Positions 1 through 7,258 are shown, counted from the first letter of the stretch. The stretch is 21,893 bases of DNA from Deltaproteobacteria bacterium (GCA_019308625.1 JAFDHU010000023.1:1-21893); one strand, 5' to 3'. Made by a program: numbers and translations. The notes: generated by a model from the sequence alone, not told the origin.

Positions 1-2
1 AC

Positions 3-201
3 AGGAAAATTCCTGAGATACCCATAAGTTCAGCGGTCTGAAGGGGAGAAACCGCTTGTGGCCCGGAGCCTTCAACTTTGAGCCCCGCGTCCGCCGTCAC
101 ACCGATGAAAGACCTTGGTTTGACCGCTTCGCTTGGAGGGGCATTGACCCGAAGGCAGGATCAGCCAGCCACTCGGGGCCGGGGTTTGGGGAGATTTTCC
201 T
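3..201 (+). ncRNA. Possible structured RNA, 6S-like
   Basis: No good protein frame is seen here. Bases 3-10 (AGGAAAAT) pair perfectly with 194-201 (ATTTTCCT). The stem continues with 11-14 against 189-192 after a one-base bulge, and with 20-23 against 182-185 after an internal loop. A local hairpin (32-37 AGCGGT with 51-56 ACCGCT) sits in the 5' half. A ~200-nt RNA with a long, bulged closing stem is the layout of 6S RNA, which binds the housekeeping RNA polymerase. The 5' strand contains CTGAGAT and the 3' strand GGAGATTTTCC, similar to the two ends of E. coli 6S RNA. The plus strand is chosen on that resemblance. The central bubble was not modelled and the promoter would lie outside the window, so the identity is inference. 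Confidence 0.42.
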
Positions 202-335
202 TGCCGGCCCTCATTAAAGCCGGACCGGGCTGACTTCGCCTTTCGGTCAACTAGCTATTATCACTTGATATATCTGCCTTGCCCCTTGTCTGCAGGTTAA
301 GGCATGATTATTGCTATATGTGTAAACAAGCAATT

Positions 336-536
336 ATGCCTATTTATGAGTATCAATGTGTGGACTGCGGTCGGTCGGATCATCGGGTGGCAGGCCTGGA
401 TGATCACACGGCCATCTGTGTGCATTGCGGCGGGCTCATGTTGCGTCTGGATGAGGACATCTTCCAGCCGTATTTTGAGGAGGTGGCCAAAGCGGCCGAA
501 GTAAAAGAGAAGAAGGCCTCCGGCTCCGAGGTTTAG
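336..536 (+). CDS. FmdB-type small zinc-ribbon protein
   Basis: This is a 66-residue protein starting MPIYEYQC, the usual opening of the FmdB/CxxC_CxxC putative regulatory protein family. Two cysteine pairs, C8/C11 and C28/C31, would bind one zinc ion. The tail (about 45-66) is charged and probably disordered. I start it at the ATG at 336 because the family begins with MPxYEY; the upstream frame (279-335) does not resemble the family. No strong Shine-Dalgarno sequence is visible before 336. It stands alone between the possible structured RNA and a terminator-like hairpin. The molecular role of the family is poorly known; regulation is a historical suggestion only. Confidence 0.8.
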   Translation: MPIYEYQCVDCGRSDHRVAGLDDHTAICVHCGGLMLRLDEDIFQPYFEEVAKAAEVKEKKASGSEV

Positions 537-576
537 AACACCTCAGCGGGGGATGGGCTTTTCCAAGCCTTGAGTG

Positions 577-621
577 GGGCGGAATGGATTCCGAGGGAAT
601 CTTTCCGCCCTGTATGTTTTT
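577..621 (+). terminator. Terminator-like hairpin after the zinc-ribbon gene
   Basis: GGGCGGAA (577-584) pairs with TTCCGCCC (603-610), and inside it GATTCC (587-592) pairs with GGAATC (596-601) around a GAG loop. The stem is followed by TGTATGTTTTT, a broken T-run. It lies 40 bases after the stop of the FmdB-like gene, so it probably ends that transcript. Confidence 0.5.
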
Positions 622-843
622 GGCTTCATCAGGAGAAAGGTCTCCTTCCCTCCCCCACTCCCCACCACCAGCCTAAGAAGCACTCCTTTCTGATGTCCCT
701 CTGATTTTCAATCTGAGAACCGTTCCCGTCCGGAGGAGCAAGGATTCTCATCATGGGAACAGAATGATTCCTCTGATGGGGGAGCGACCCTGCTCTCCCG
801 CGGGCTCAGGACCAAGGCACATGGTCGGTCTGCTACGCTGCAG

Positions 844-871
844 CCAGGGTCAGCCCCGGGGCTGACCCTGG
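844..871. repeat. Perfect 28-bp palindrome
   Basis: CCAGGGTCAGCCCC (844-857) is followed directly by its exact reverse complement (858-871), with no loop. Such symmetry fits a dimeric repressor operator, a cruciform site or a dispersed palindromic element. It lies about 130 bases upstream of the proposed frd promoter. One copy only is seen in this window. Confidence 0.7.
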
Positions 872-998
872 TCCCTGGAACCGACACCGTAACTTGGCAC
901 CTTCATCTTAATAAGTGGATAACTAAACTTACTCAATCTAAATACAAGGGATAGGGTGAGGGGGTAGAGTTCCACCCGCAAAAACCTTCCCCTGCCTC

Positions 999-1027
999 TT
1001 GACGAAATCACTGCTCTCGCGTAAAGT
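999..1027 (+). promoter_or_regulatory. Likely sigma70 promoter of the frd operon
   Basis: A -35 box TTGACG (999-1004, 5 of 6 consensus) is followed after exactly 17 bases by TAAAGT (1022-1027, 4 of 6). Transcription would start near 1034, about 36 bases before the frdC start codon. Confidence 0.5.
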
Positions 1028-1069
1028 GAATAATTGCGTAAAATTTCACTAAATCTTTCAGGAGCTCCC

Positions 1070-1714
1070 GTGCAACTCCAGGAAGCCTTAGTCAAAAGCT
1101 CCCGTTGGGAAGCCTGGGTGGAACTGATTGAGCTCTTCACCGGCCTTTTTCTGCTGGCCTTTCTCCAGTTTCACCTCTTGGCGGTGTCCACCATCATCCT
1201 GGGCCCGGCCACCTTTAACCGGGATGCCGCCTTTCTGGATGAATACTACCTCTCTTACATCGGCATTCCTCTGGTGATTCTGGCCATTCTGGTCCACGGC
1301 CTGGTGGCCTTGCGCAAAGCCCCCTGGCGTTTTCGGGAGCTGACCGTGTTTCTGCAGCATTCCCGGCGCCTGGCCCACCTGGATACCTGGGCCTGGTTCG
1401 TCCAGATCTTAACCGGCATGGCGGTGCTGGTCCTGGCTGCCATCCACATCTGGAACACCCTGTCCACCTGGCCCATCGCGGCGGCCAAAAGCGCCCTGCG
1501 GATCCAGGCCAGCGGCTTCTCCAACCTTCTCCTGCTGCTGCTGGTGGCGGAAATCCATGCCATGGTGGGCCTCTACCGGATACTGGTCAAGTGGAGCTGG
1601 ATTCACCGCCAGAAATTCACCAAATGGCTGGTCTATGCCACCGTGGGTTTTGTGGCCCTGGGCCTGGTTTCTTTGCTGGTCTTCTATTTCATTGACGTCA
1701 AAGGTCTGGCATGA
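1070..1714 (+). CDS. frdC: Fumarate reductase/succinate dehydrogenase dihaem cytochrome b subunit
   Basis: This 214-residue membrane protein anchors quinol:fumarate reductase and carries electrons between menaquinol and the catalytic subunits. Five hydrophobic helices are seen (about 20-45, 62-82, 108-130, 150-173, 187-210). Four histidines, H35, H76, H126 and H163, fall in four successive helices with spacing close to the haem ligands of Wolinella FrdC, so two b haems are expected. The frame is open from a TTG at 1034, but I choose the GTG at 1070 because AGGAG (1060-1064) lies five bases before it. Its stop overlaps the frdA start (ATGA at 1711-1714), so the two are translationally coupled. 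In Geobacter an enzyme of this type works both as fumarate reductase and succinate dehydrogenase; direction cannot be read from sequence. Confidence 0.92.
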   Translation: MQLQEALVKSSRWEAWVELIELFTGLFLLAFLQFHLLAVSTIILGPATFNRDAAFLDEYYLSYIGIPLVILAILVHGLVALRKAPWRFRELTVFLQHSRRLAHLDTWAWFVQILTGMAVLVLAAIHIWNTLSTWPIAAAKSALRIQASGFSNLLLLLLVAEIHAMVGLYRILVKWSWIHRQKFTKWLVYATVGFVALGLVSLLVFYFIDVKGLA

Positions 1715-3401
1715 AGTGGTCTGACGCCCATCTTACTGATATCCTGGTTATCGGCGCTGGTCTGGCCGGCGAGCGGGTGGCCATTGAAGCCGCCATGCAC
1801 GGCCACCAAGTCACCATCCTGAGTCTCGTTCCGCCCCGGCGGTCCCACAGCACTGCGGCCCAAGGCGGCATGCAGGCCTCCCTGGGCAATGTGGCTATGG
1901 GCTACGGGGACAATCCTGACATTCACTTTGAAGACACGGTCAAAGGCTCCGATTGGGGCTGCGACCAGGATGTGGCCCGCCTGTTCGTGGAGCTGGCTCC
2001 GGTGGCCGTACGCCAGATGGCCATGTGGGGGGTGCCTTGGTCCCGGGTTGTCCCCGGCCGCCGCCGCCTGCCCGACGGGGTGGAGGTGGAGGAGCTCCAG
2101 GAAAAAGCCGGCCTCATCGCCCAGCGCCAGTTCGGCGGCACCGCCAAATGGCGCACCTGCTTCGCTGCTGACGGCACCGGCCATGTCCTGCAGTACGCCA
2201 TGGACTCGGTGGTGGTCAAGCTGGGCGTCACCGTGCATGATCGCACCGAAGCCGTTGCCCTAATCCACGACGGGCAGCAGTGTTACGGCGCCGTGGCCCT
2301 CTCCCTGCGGGACGGCTCCCTGCGCCCCTACTTGGCCAAGGCCACGGTCATCGCCACCGGCGGCTACGGCCGCATCTACGGCGTTTCCACCAATGCCGTC
2401 ATCAATGAAGGCACCGGCATGGCCATCGCCCTGGATACTGGGGTCGTGCCTTTGGGCAATATGGAGGCCGTGCAATTCCATCCCACCGCCATCGTCCCTG
2501 CCGGTATCCTGGTCACCGAAGGCTGCCGGGGCGATGGCGGTTACCTGCTGGACAAAAACCTCCATCGCTTCATGCTCGACTATGAGCCGGTGAAAAAGGA
2601 GGTGGCCAGCCGGGATGTGGTCAGCCGCTGGATGGTTCATCACATCCGCCGGGGGCTGGGGGTGGACAGCCCCTACGGCCCCTATCTATGGCTGGACATC
2701 CGCCACGCGTCCGCACCGACATCAACGGCGCGGCTTACGGCCTGGAGGGATTGTTTGCCGCGGGCGAAGCCGCCTGCTGGGACCTGCACGGCTTCAATCG
2801 CCTGGGCGGCAACTCCTTGGCTGAAACCGTGGTGGCCGGTATGGTGGTGGGTGAAAAGGTGGCCCAATACGCCCGGGAACAGCCTCTGGAATTTCCCTTC
2901 TCCCTGGTCTCCGAGGCCGTGGCCGTCCAGAGGGATCGCATCAGCCGGCTGCGCTCCCGGGCCACCGGCAGCGAAGACGTCTACCAGTTGCGGCGGGCCA
3001 TGGAGGATATCCTGTTGAACCATGTGGGCATCTTCCGCACCGGGGAAGGTCTGGCCGAGGCCGTGGCCACCCTCCAAGACCTCTACCGCCGCGCTGCTGA
3101 CATCCGGCTGCGCTCCAGCGGTCTGGGGCCCAACCCGGAACTCTTCGCCGCCTTGCGCCTCCCCGGCATGCTCCGGCTGGCCCTGTGCATCGCTTACGGC
3201 GCCCTCAAGCGCACGGAAAGCCGGGGCAGCCACTACCGGGAAGACTACCCCCACCGGGATGACGACAATTGGCTCAAGCGCACCCTGGCTTACTGGCCTC
3301 CAGGGGCGGAACTGCCCCGGCTGGAGTATGAGCCAGTGAAAATCACCGAACTGCCCCCCGGCGAACGGGGCTACGGCGAGATGCCCATCAGGGGAGATTG
3401 A
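1711..3401 (+). pseudogene. frdA: Fumarate reductase flavoprotein subunit, broken by internal deletion and frameshift
   Basis: The catalytic FAD subunit is encoded in two frames. The first (from ATG 1711) carries the dinucleotide motif GAGLAG (15-20), the flavin-attaching histidine H46 in RRSHSTAAQGG, the HRFM motif and the ASRD arginine region, and follows Wolinella FrdA up to WLDIRH near 2706. The second frame resumes at VRTDING (2709) and follows the family through HGFNRLGGNS to the end at 3401. Between them about 45 family residues, including the HYxMGG segment with an active-site histidine, are absent. As written, translation from 1711 runs on out of frame to 3018, giving a 435-residue product without the C-terminal third. 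Either the gene is inactive here, or bases were lost in sequencing or assembly. frdC and frdB on both sides are intact, which makes recent damage or an artefact more likely than old decay. Confidence 0.88.
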
Positions 3402-3427
3402 GGGATTCAGGGGTAAGGACCCGCCAT

Positions 3428-3446
3428 CCGGCCCCTTTCAGGCCGG
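3428..3446 (+). other. Hairpin between frdA and frdB
   Basis: CCGGCC (3428-3433) pairs with GGCCGG (3441-3446) around a seven-base loop, within a 106-base gap between frdA and frdB. There is no T-run, so it is more likely an mRNA stability or processing element than a terminator. Confidence 0.35.
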
Positions 3447-3507
3447 TGTTCTCCGAGGGCACCCCTGCAATTTCATCTCCCACAGACCTAGCTCAAAGGA
3501 AGTTTCT

Positions 3508-4236
3508 ATGGCACGGATTCTGACTTTCAGTATCTTCCGATACAACCCGGCTACCCCGGAAATTCCGCCCCGCCTGCAGGAGTTCCAGTTGGACGAGACT
3601 CCCAACATGAGCCTGTTCATCGCCCTGAACCGCATCCGGGAGGAGCAGGACCCTTCCCTGATGTTCGACTTCGTTTGCCGGGCCGCAGTCTGCGGCTCCT
3701 GCGGCATGCTCATCAACGGCCGCCCGGGGCTGGCCTGCAAAACCCTGACCCAGGATCTGCCGGACCGCGTCACCCTCATGCCCCTGCCGGTGTTCAAACT
3801 GGTGGGCGACCTTTCCGTGGATACCGGCGTCTGGTTCCGCCACCTCAACGAAAACTTGGAGGCCTGGATTCACACTGACAAGGTCTTTGACCCCAAGGCT
3901 CCGGAAGAGCGTATGGACAACCCCCTGGCTCATGCCATCTACGAAGCCGAGCGCTGTATTGAATGCGGCTCCTGCATCGCCGCCTGCGCCACCGCCAACA
4001 TGCGGGCCGACTTTCTCGGGGCCGCCGGCTTGAACCGCGTGGCCCGGTTCCTCATTGATCCCCGGGATGAGCGCTCCCCGGCCCAGGTCTTTGAGGTGGT
4101 GGGCACCGACGAAGGTGTCTTCGGTTGTATCGGTCTCATGGCCTGCGACGACATCTGTCCTCTGGAGATCCCCCTCCAGCAGCAGTTGGCCCTGGTGCGC
4201 CGCAAAATGGCCTTGGCCGCCCTGAAAGGCAAATAA
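3508..4236 (+). CDS. frdB: Fumarate reductase iron-sulfur subunit
   Basis: This 242-residue protein relays electrons between FrdA and FrdC through three clusters. The plant-ferredoxin-like [2Fe-2S] site has C57, C62, C65 and C77. The C-terminal ferredoxin domain has C150, C153, C156 and C160, then C207, C213 and C217; by family analogy C150/C153/C156/C217 hold [4Fe-4S] and C160/C207/C213 hold [3Fe-4S]. Length fits the family (about 240). The ATG at 3508 is preceded by AAAGGAAG at a good distance. It is complete, unlike frdA upstream. Distribution of cysteines matches the Wolinella/Geobacter-type enzyme; an SdhB name would be equally acceptable. Confidence 0.95.
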   Translation: MARILTFSIFRYNPATPEIPPRLQEFQLDETPNMSLFIALNRIREEQDPSLMFDFVCRAAVCGSCGMLINGRPGLACKTLTQDLPDRVTLMPLPVFKLVGDLSVDTGVWFRHLNENLEAWIHTDKVFDPKAPEERMDNPLAHAIYEAERCIECGSCIAACATANMRADFLGAAGLNRVARFLIDPRDERSPAQVFEVVGTDEGVFGCIGLMACDDICPLEIPLQQQLALVRRKMALAALKGK

Positions 4237-4256
4237 CCTTACTTCTCAGGCTGCCT

Positions 4257-4586
4257 TTGGTTATTGACCCAGACCTGGATTTTCTGACCCTCTACTGGCT
4301 GTCCGGCTGGTTCGGCGACAGCTACGAAATCTGGAAGGGCAGAAAGGACCAGGCCGCCTCCACCCCCCAGACGGCCGTTTTTTCCATCACCCTGGTCTGG
4401 CCCCTCACCCCGGAACCCGAGGAAAGTCTGGTCACCATCACCCGGGGGAAATCCGGCCTGATTCTCAGGGTGGACTGGTTTCCCGGGGAAGAGTTCCCCC
4501 TGGACCTCTACCGGGCCCCGGACAAAGACCAGCTTATCCTGATGGCTACCTTCGGGCGGGAAACTGTTTTCCTGCATCTCAAATGA
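4257..4586 (+). CDS. Unknown small protein downstream of frdB
   Basis: The frame codes for about 109 residues rich in aromatic and acidic residues (DFLTLYWLSGWFGDSYEIW near the N-terminus, LDLYRAPDKDQLILM near the C-terminus). I do not recognise a domain, a signal peptide or a membrane segment. It follows frdB by 20 bases on the same strand, so it is probably co-transcribed with the frd operon. No ATG exists in the right place: I chose TTG 4257, six bases after AGG. The frame also stays open upstream inside frdB, back to a TTG at 4125, but that part reads like a shadow of frdB. Coding is supported by the protein-like composition up to the stop at 4584-4586 and by the hairpin just after it. 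Function unknown. Confidence 0.55.
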   Translation: MVIDPDLDFLTLYWLSGWFGDSYEIWKGRKDQAASTPQTAVFSITLVWPLTPEPEESLVTITRGKSGLILRVDWFPGEEFPLDLYRAPDKDQLILMATFGRETVFLHLK

Positions 4587-4607
4587 CTGGTCTTGCCCGG
4601 AAATGAC

Positions 4608-4637
4608 GAGGGCCGGAGTCTTCCGCCCCCGGCCCTC
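4608..4637. terminator. Hairpin between convergent genes
   Basis: GAGGGCCGG (4608-4616) pairs with CCGGCCCTC (4629-4637), a 9-bp GC-rich stem in the gap between a rightward and a leftward gene. Neither side has a clear T-run, so bidirectional termination is plausible but not proven. Confidence 0.4.
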
Positions 4638-4662
4638 CTGGTTGCCTGATTGCTCCAATGCC

Positions 4663-5145
4663 TTATAGCAGCGCCTTGATCATCCTTTCAAACTCTTCCT
4701 TTTTTCTGGTACCCAGAATCTTGTGGACAATGTTGCCGTCCTTGTCAATGATGAAGGTGGTGGGCACCACCTCAATGTTGCCGTAAGCTTGACTCACTTT
4801 CTCATCGCCTATCAGCACCGGGTAGGTCACTCCCAACTGCTTGATCAGAAACCTCACCTGCACCGGATCGGAGGACAGGGCGATACCCAAAGTCTCAAAC
4901 TTATTGCCCGCATTTTCCTGGTAAATCTTGTTCAGTTCTGGCATCTCCTCCCGGCATGGCCCGCAGAAGAAGGTAAAGAAGTTGATGAGCACCACTTTAC
5001 CCTTGAACTGGCTCAAAGAGTATTCCTTGCCTTGCAGCACGTCTTTCAGGGTAAAATCAGGCGCCGCCTTGCTGCCGGACATACCCGGCACCGTCAGCGC
5101 CGCCACCAGCAGCAACAAAAATGCCGCCGTCCAAATCTTCTTCAT
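4663..5145 (-). CDS. TlpA/ResA-like secreted thioredoxin
   Basis: This is a 160-residue thiol-disulfide oxidoreductase of the TlpA/ResA/AhpC-TSA group. Residues 1-27 form a signal peptide or N-terminal anchor (MKKIW, then a leucine-rich stretch), so the domain acts in the periplasm. The active site is C61-G-P-C64, and the cis-proline is P128 in VVPTTFIID. The family reduces apocytochrome c cysteines or other envelope thiols; the partner here is unknown and no cytochrome c maturation gene is nearby. I chose the ATG at 5145 because AAGGAG lies just upstream and the signal peptide begins there; the longer open frame to 5247 has no family character. A good promoter lies at 5189-5217. Confidence 0.88.
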   Translation of the reverse strand: MKKIWTAAFLLLLVAALTVPGMSGSKAAPDFTLKDVLQGKEYSLSQFKGKVVLINFFTFFCGPCREEMPELNKIYQENAGNKFETLGIALSSDPVQVRFLIKQLGVTYPVLIGDEKVSQAYGNIEVVPTTFIIDKDGNIVHKILGTRKKEEFERMIKALL

Positions 5146-5188
5146 GTGCCTCTCCTTATCGCCAATCCCACCCAAATTTGATTCGCCA

Positions 5189-5217
5189 TTTATACCAGAA
5201 ACCTCAAGCCTATGCAA
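5189..5217 (-). promoter_or_regulatory. Sigma70-like promoter of the TlpA-like gene
   Basis: On the minus strand TTGCAT (5212-5217) and TATAAA (5189-5194) are separated by exactly 17 bases. The predicted start near 5182 gives a leader of about 37 bases before the ATG at 5145. Confidence 0.55.
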
Positions 5218-5273
5218 TTTGTTACTCTCTTTTCCCCAGGGGGCCATGGAACCTGTCGCCCCCTATCCTTGAC

Positions 5274-5303
5274 TTGACAGGTGCAACGGTTATTCCTTAT
5301 TGT
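5274..5303 (+). promoter_or_regulatory. Possible promoter of the flavoprotein gene
   Basis: A perfect -35 box TTGACA (5274-5279) is followed after 18 bases by TATTGT (5298-5303, 4 of 6). It is in the divergent gap and points to the gene starting at 5386. Confidence 0.4.
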
Positions 5304-5385
5304 TTAGATTTCCGGGGGCAATGGTTCATTAACCGCACCGCTGCCCTGCCGAAGGCAACTCCAAGCCCCCGGCGGCGAGACTGAC

Positions 5386-5991
5386 ATGAAAATTTTAGGC
5401 ATCTGGGGCAGCCCCCGCAAGGGCGGCAATACCGAAATTCTGCTGGACGCCTTCCTGGAAGGCGCCGCCGGCGCCGGCGCGGCCGTGGAGAAAATCGCCC
5501 TGCGGGAACTGAAAATCACCCCCTGTCTGGAAATCTACCATTGCTTCAAGGATGGCACCTGCCCCATCAAAGATGACATGCTGCCTCTGTATGACAAGCT
5601 TCTGGCCGCTGAGGTGGTGGCCTTGGCTTCCCCCATTTTCTTCTACAGCGTCTCTGCCCAGGCCAAGGCCATGATTGACCGCACCCAGGCCCTGTGGGCC
5701 CGGCGCTACCACCTTAAACAGGATTTCCCCGGGCCCGAGCGTCAGGGGGTGCTCCTGTGTACCGCCGCCACCCGGGGCAAGTTGCTGTTCGTAGGCGCCC
5801 GCTTAGTGGCCAGATACTTCTTTGACGCCATCCACGTCACCTATGCTGCCGAAATCCTGGTGCGCGGCGTGGATGAAAAAGGGGCCGTCCTGCAAAAACC
5901 TGAGGTCCTGGAGGAGGCCCGGGACTTGGGCCGCCGGCTGGCCCAAGGTGAAAAATTGGGCCCCGTCAAACTTTCTCCCCTGGCAGTCTAG
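5386..5991 (+). CDS. NAD(P)H-dependent FMN reductase-like flavodoxin-fold protein
   Basis: The 201-residue protein opens MKILGIWGSPRKGGNT, the phosphate-binding loop of NADPH-dependent FMN reductases and iron-sulfur flavoproteins; ASPIFFYSVSAQAKAMIDR (about 81-99) is the second FMN contact region. The expected product is a cytoplasmic FMN enzyme passing electrons from NAD(P)H or ferredoxin to an unknown acceptor. In many anaerobe homologues a compact CxxCxxC...C motif binds an iron-sulfur cluster before a DDM motif; here only C47, C53 and C59 are found before DDM (63-65), with LEIYH where extra cysteines usually lie, so a normal [4Fe-4S] site is doubtful. The start ATG 5386 has a weak GGCGAG signal. 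The gene is divergent from the TlpA-like gene. Confidence 0.82.
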   Translation: MKILGIWGSPRKGGNTEILLDAFLEGAAGAGAAVEKIALRELKITPCLEIYHCFKDGTCPIKDDMLPLYDKLLAAEVVALASPIFFYSVSAQAKAMIDRTQALWARRYHLKQDFPGPERQGVLLCTAATRGKLLFVGARLVARYFFDAIHVTYAAEILVRGVDEKGAVLQKPEVLEEARDLGRRLAQGEKLGPVKLSPLAV

Positions 5992-6023
5992 CCAAGCGAT
6001 GCCCCCCACAGGTCTCAAGGGTA

Positions 6024-6053
6024 GACGGTCATGGTTCCCGTCATTAATATAAT
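6024..6053 (+). promoter_or_regulatory. Consensus -10 box and hairpin before the thioesterase gene
   Basis: A perfect TATAAT lies at 6048-6053, 37 bases before the start codon at 6090. The -35 region is poor (TAGACG at 6022-6027 is 20 bases away). The same segment holds a hairpin, GACGG (6024-6028) with CCGTC (6038-6042), which could be an activator or repressor site. Confidence is limited by the missing -35. Confidence 0.38.
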
Positions 6054-6089
6054 CCTGTCATCCGACCACCAAACCAGAAAGGAGGCTGT

Positions 6090-6485
6090 ATGAGCAACCC
6101 CCTGACTCCCGGCATGACCCACGAGAAGGTCATCAAGACCGGCCCGGAGCATTCGGCCCGCAACTTTTTCCCGCACCTCCCCGAAGTCTTCGGCACCCCC
6201 TACCTGGTGGGCCTGTTTGAGGGGGTAAGTGCGGAACTCATGGCCCCTCATCTGGACCCCGGAGAGCAGTCCGTAGGCATCGGCATGAATATCAAACACA
6301 CCGCCCCCACCCCTCTGGGGATGGAGGTCCGGGCCAAAGCCGAGGTCACTCAGGTGGAGGGCCGCAAGGTCACCTTCAAAGTGGAAGCCTTTGACGAAAA
6401 AGAAAAGATTGGCGAGGCGGTGCACGAACGTTTTATAATTAAAGTGGATAAATTCAATCAGCGGGTGGAGGCAAAAAAAGGCTGA
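6090..6485 (+). CDS. FlK-type acyl-CoA thioesterase (hot-dog fold)
   Basis: This 131-residue protein matches the thioesterase family whose named member is fluoroacetyl-CoA thioesterase FlK. The FlK catalytic residues T42, E50 and H76 have counterparts with the same spacing: T36, E44 and H70 (8 and 26 residues apart), in FGTPYLVGLFEG and NIKHTAPTPLG. Hot-dog enzymes of this type act as homodimers in the cytoplasm and cleave short or activated acyl-CoA thioesters. Fluoroacetate resistance is unlikely here; a housekeeping role in acyl-CoA removal is the safer guess. The ATG at 6090 is preceded by AAAGGAGG. The stop overlaps the frame of the next gene, so the pair is probably co-translated. Confidence 0.85.
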   Translation: MSNPLTPGMTHEKVIKTGPEHSARNFFPHLPEVFGTPYLVGLFEGVSAELMAPHLDPGEQSVGIGMNIKHTAPTPLGMEVRAKAEVTQVEGRKVTFKVEAFDEKEKIGEAVHERFIIKVDKFNQRVEAKKG

Positions 6486-7258
6486 GCAAAGGTTTTCCTC
6501 CGGGCCTGATTTCCCTGAAAAGCTTTGAGGCGGGCTGGGGCTGGGACGCCCAGTTGCGGCAATATGTTCGCCAAAAATATCGGCAGGACTTGGCTGGCCT
6601 GAAGGATCTGGATCCCCGACCCCTGGCCCGGCTGCTGCGGGGCGAGGTCCTGGAAGAATGCCCTTACGCCACTATCAGGTGGGTTCTGCGCCTGGCCCCC
6701 TTCCGCCCCCTGGAACTGTACTGGCTCTTTGACTTTGACGAGGAATTCGGCCACGATCTGCACCTGCTGTTCGCCCCTAAAAGCCGGGCGGTGCCCACCG
6801 AAGACGCTTACGTGTTCGCCTGGGACTACCTGGCGCTGTTGGCCCGCTACGGCCGTGGCGCCTTTCCCCTAGTGGACCGGGGGCCTGGCCCGGAGTGGCT
6901 GCTTTTCGGCGACTTCGCCTCCCAAGCCGGACCCCTGCAGGACGTGTCCCTGGGCCCCCGGCGGGAGCTCCTTAGCTTGGTGGCCTTTGAGGTGGCGGAA
7001 GTGGCCGTGGCCCGCATGGATTGTGGCCGGGCCTGGGCTTGGCCCGGCGGCTGGGAAGTGGTTTGGCCGGTCTTGGGCGACTTGGCCATGCGCCTCAGTT
7101 GCTTTGCCCAAAGCCCGGAAGTGGCCTTTGACAGCCACGGCGCCCAAAAATATGAACCCGAATTTCTGATGAGCTTCGCCTGGCTGTATATCAATGCCTT
7201 TTTGCGGGAATGCCGCCAGGTGGAACCCTCATTGCCCCGACTGTCTGAATACTTATGA
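6482..7258 (+). CDS. Unknown protein downstream of the thioesterase
   Basis: I do not recognise this protein with confidence. The start is unresolved: the first conventional start is TTG 6554 (234 residues, no Shine-Dalgarno), but the frame reads as plausible protein from CTG 6482, which overlaps the thioesterase stop as CTGA and has GGAGG (6467-6471) ten bases upstream; that would give 258 residues. It is tryptophan- and leucine-rich without signal peptide or clear membrane helix. A segment with DEEF, then LLF, then PTED (around 6736-6810) recalls the C-terminal signature of DUF3786, but here it lies in the N-terminal half, so the link is weak. The C-terminus ends YEPEFLMSFAWLYINAFLREC before LSEYL. 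Its stop overlaps the start of the next small frame (ATGA at 7255-7258). Confidence 0.65.
   Translation: MSKGFPPGLISLKSFEAGWGWDAQLRQYVRQKYRQDLAGLKDLDPRPLARLLRGEVLEECPYATIRWVLRLAPFRPLELYWLFDFDEEFGHDLHLLFAPKSRAVPTEDAYVFAWDYLALLARYGRGAFPLVDRGPGPEWLLFGDFASQAGPLQDVSLGPRRELLSLVAFEVAEVAVARMDCGRAWAWPGGWEVVWPVLGDLAMRLSCFAQSPEVAFDSHGAQKYEPEFLMSFAWLYINAFLRECRQVEPSLPRLSEYL

Larger units (their letters stand above)
537..1069. other. Long intergenic region before the fumarate reductase operon
   Basis: About 530 bases hold no convincing gene; the only long reading frame, on the minus strand, is low in complexity and crosses into frdC. Contents in order: a small hairpin (555-560 with 565-570), a larger terminator-like hairpin (577-610), loose inverted arms GTTCCC/GGGAAC (722-727, 755-760), a perfect 28-bp palindrome (844-871), and a sigma70-like promoter (999-1027) next to frdC. 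The stretch 620-840 shows nothing else I can name. Confidence 0.6.
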
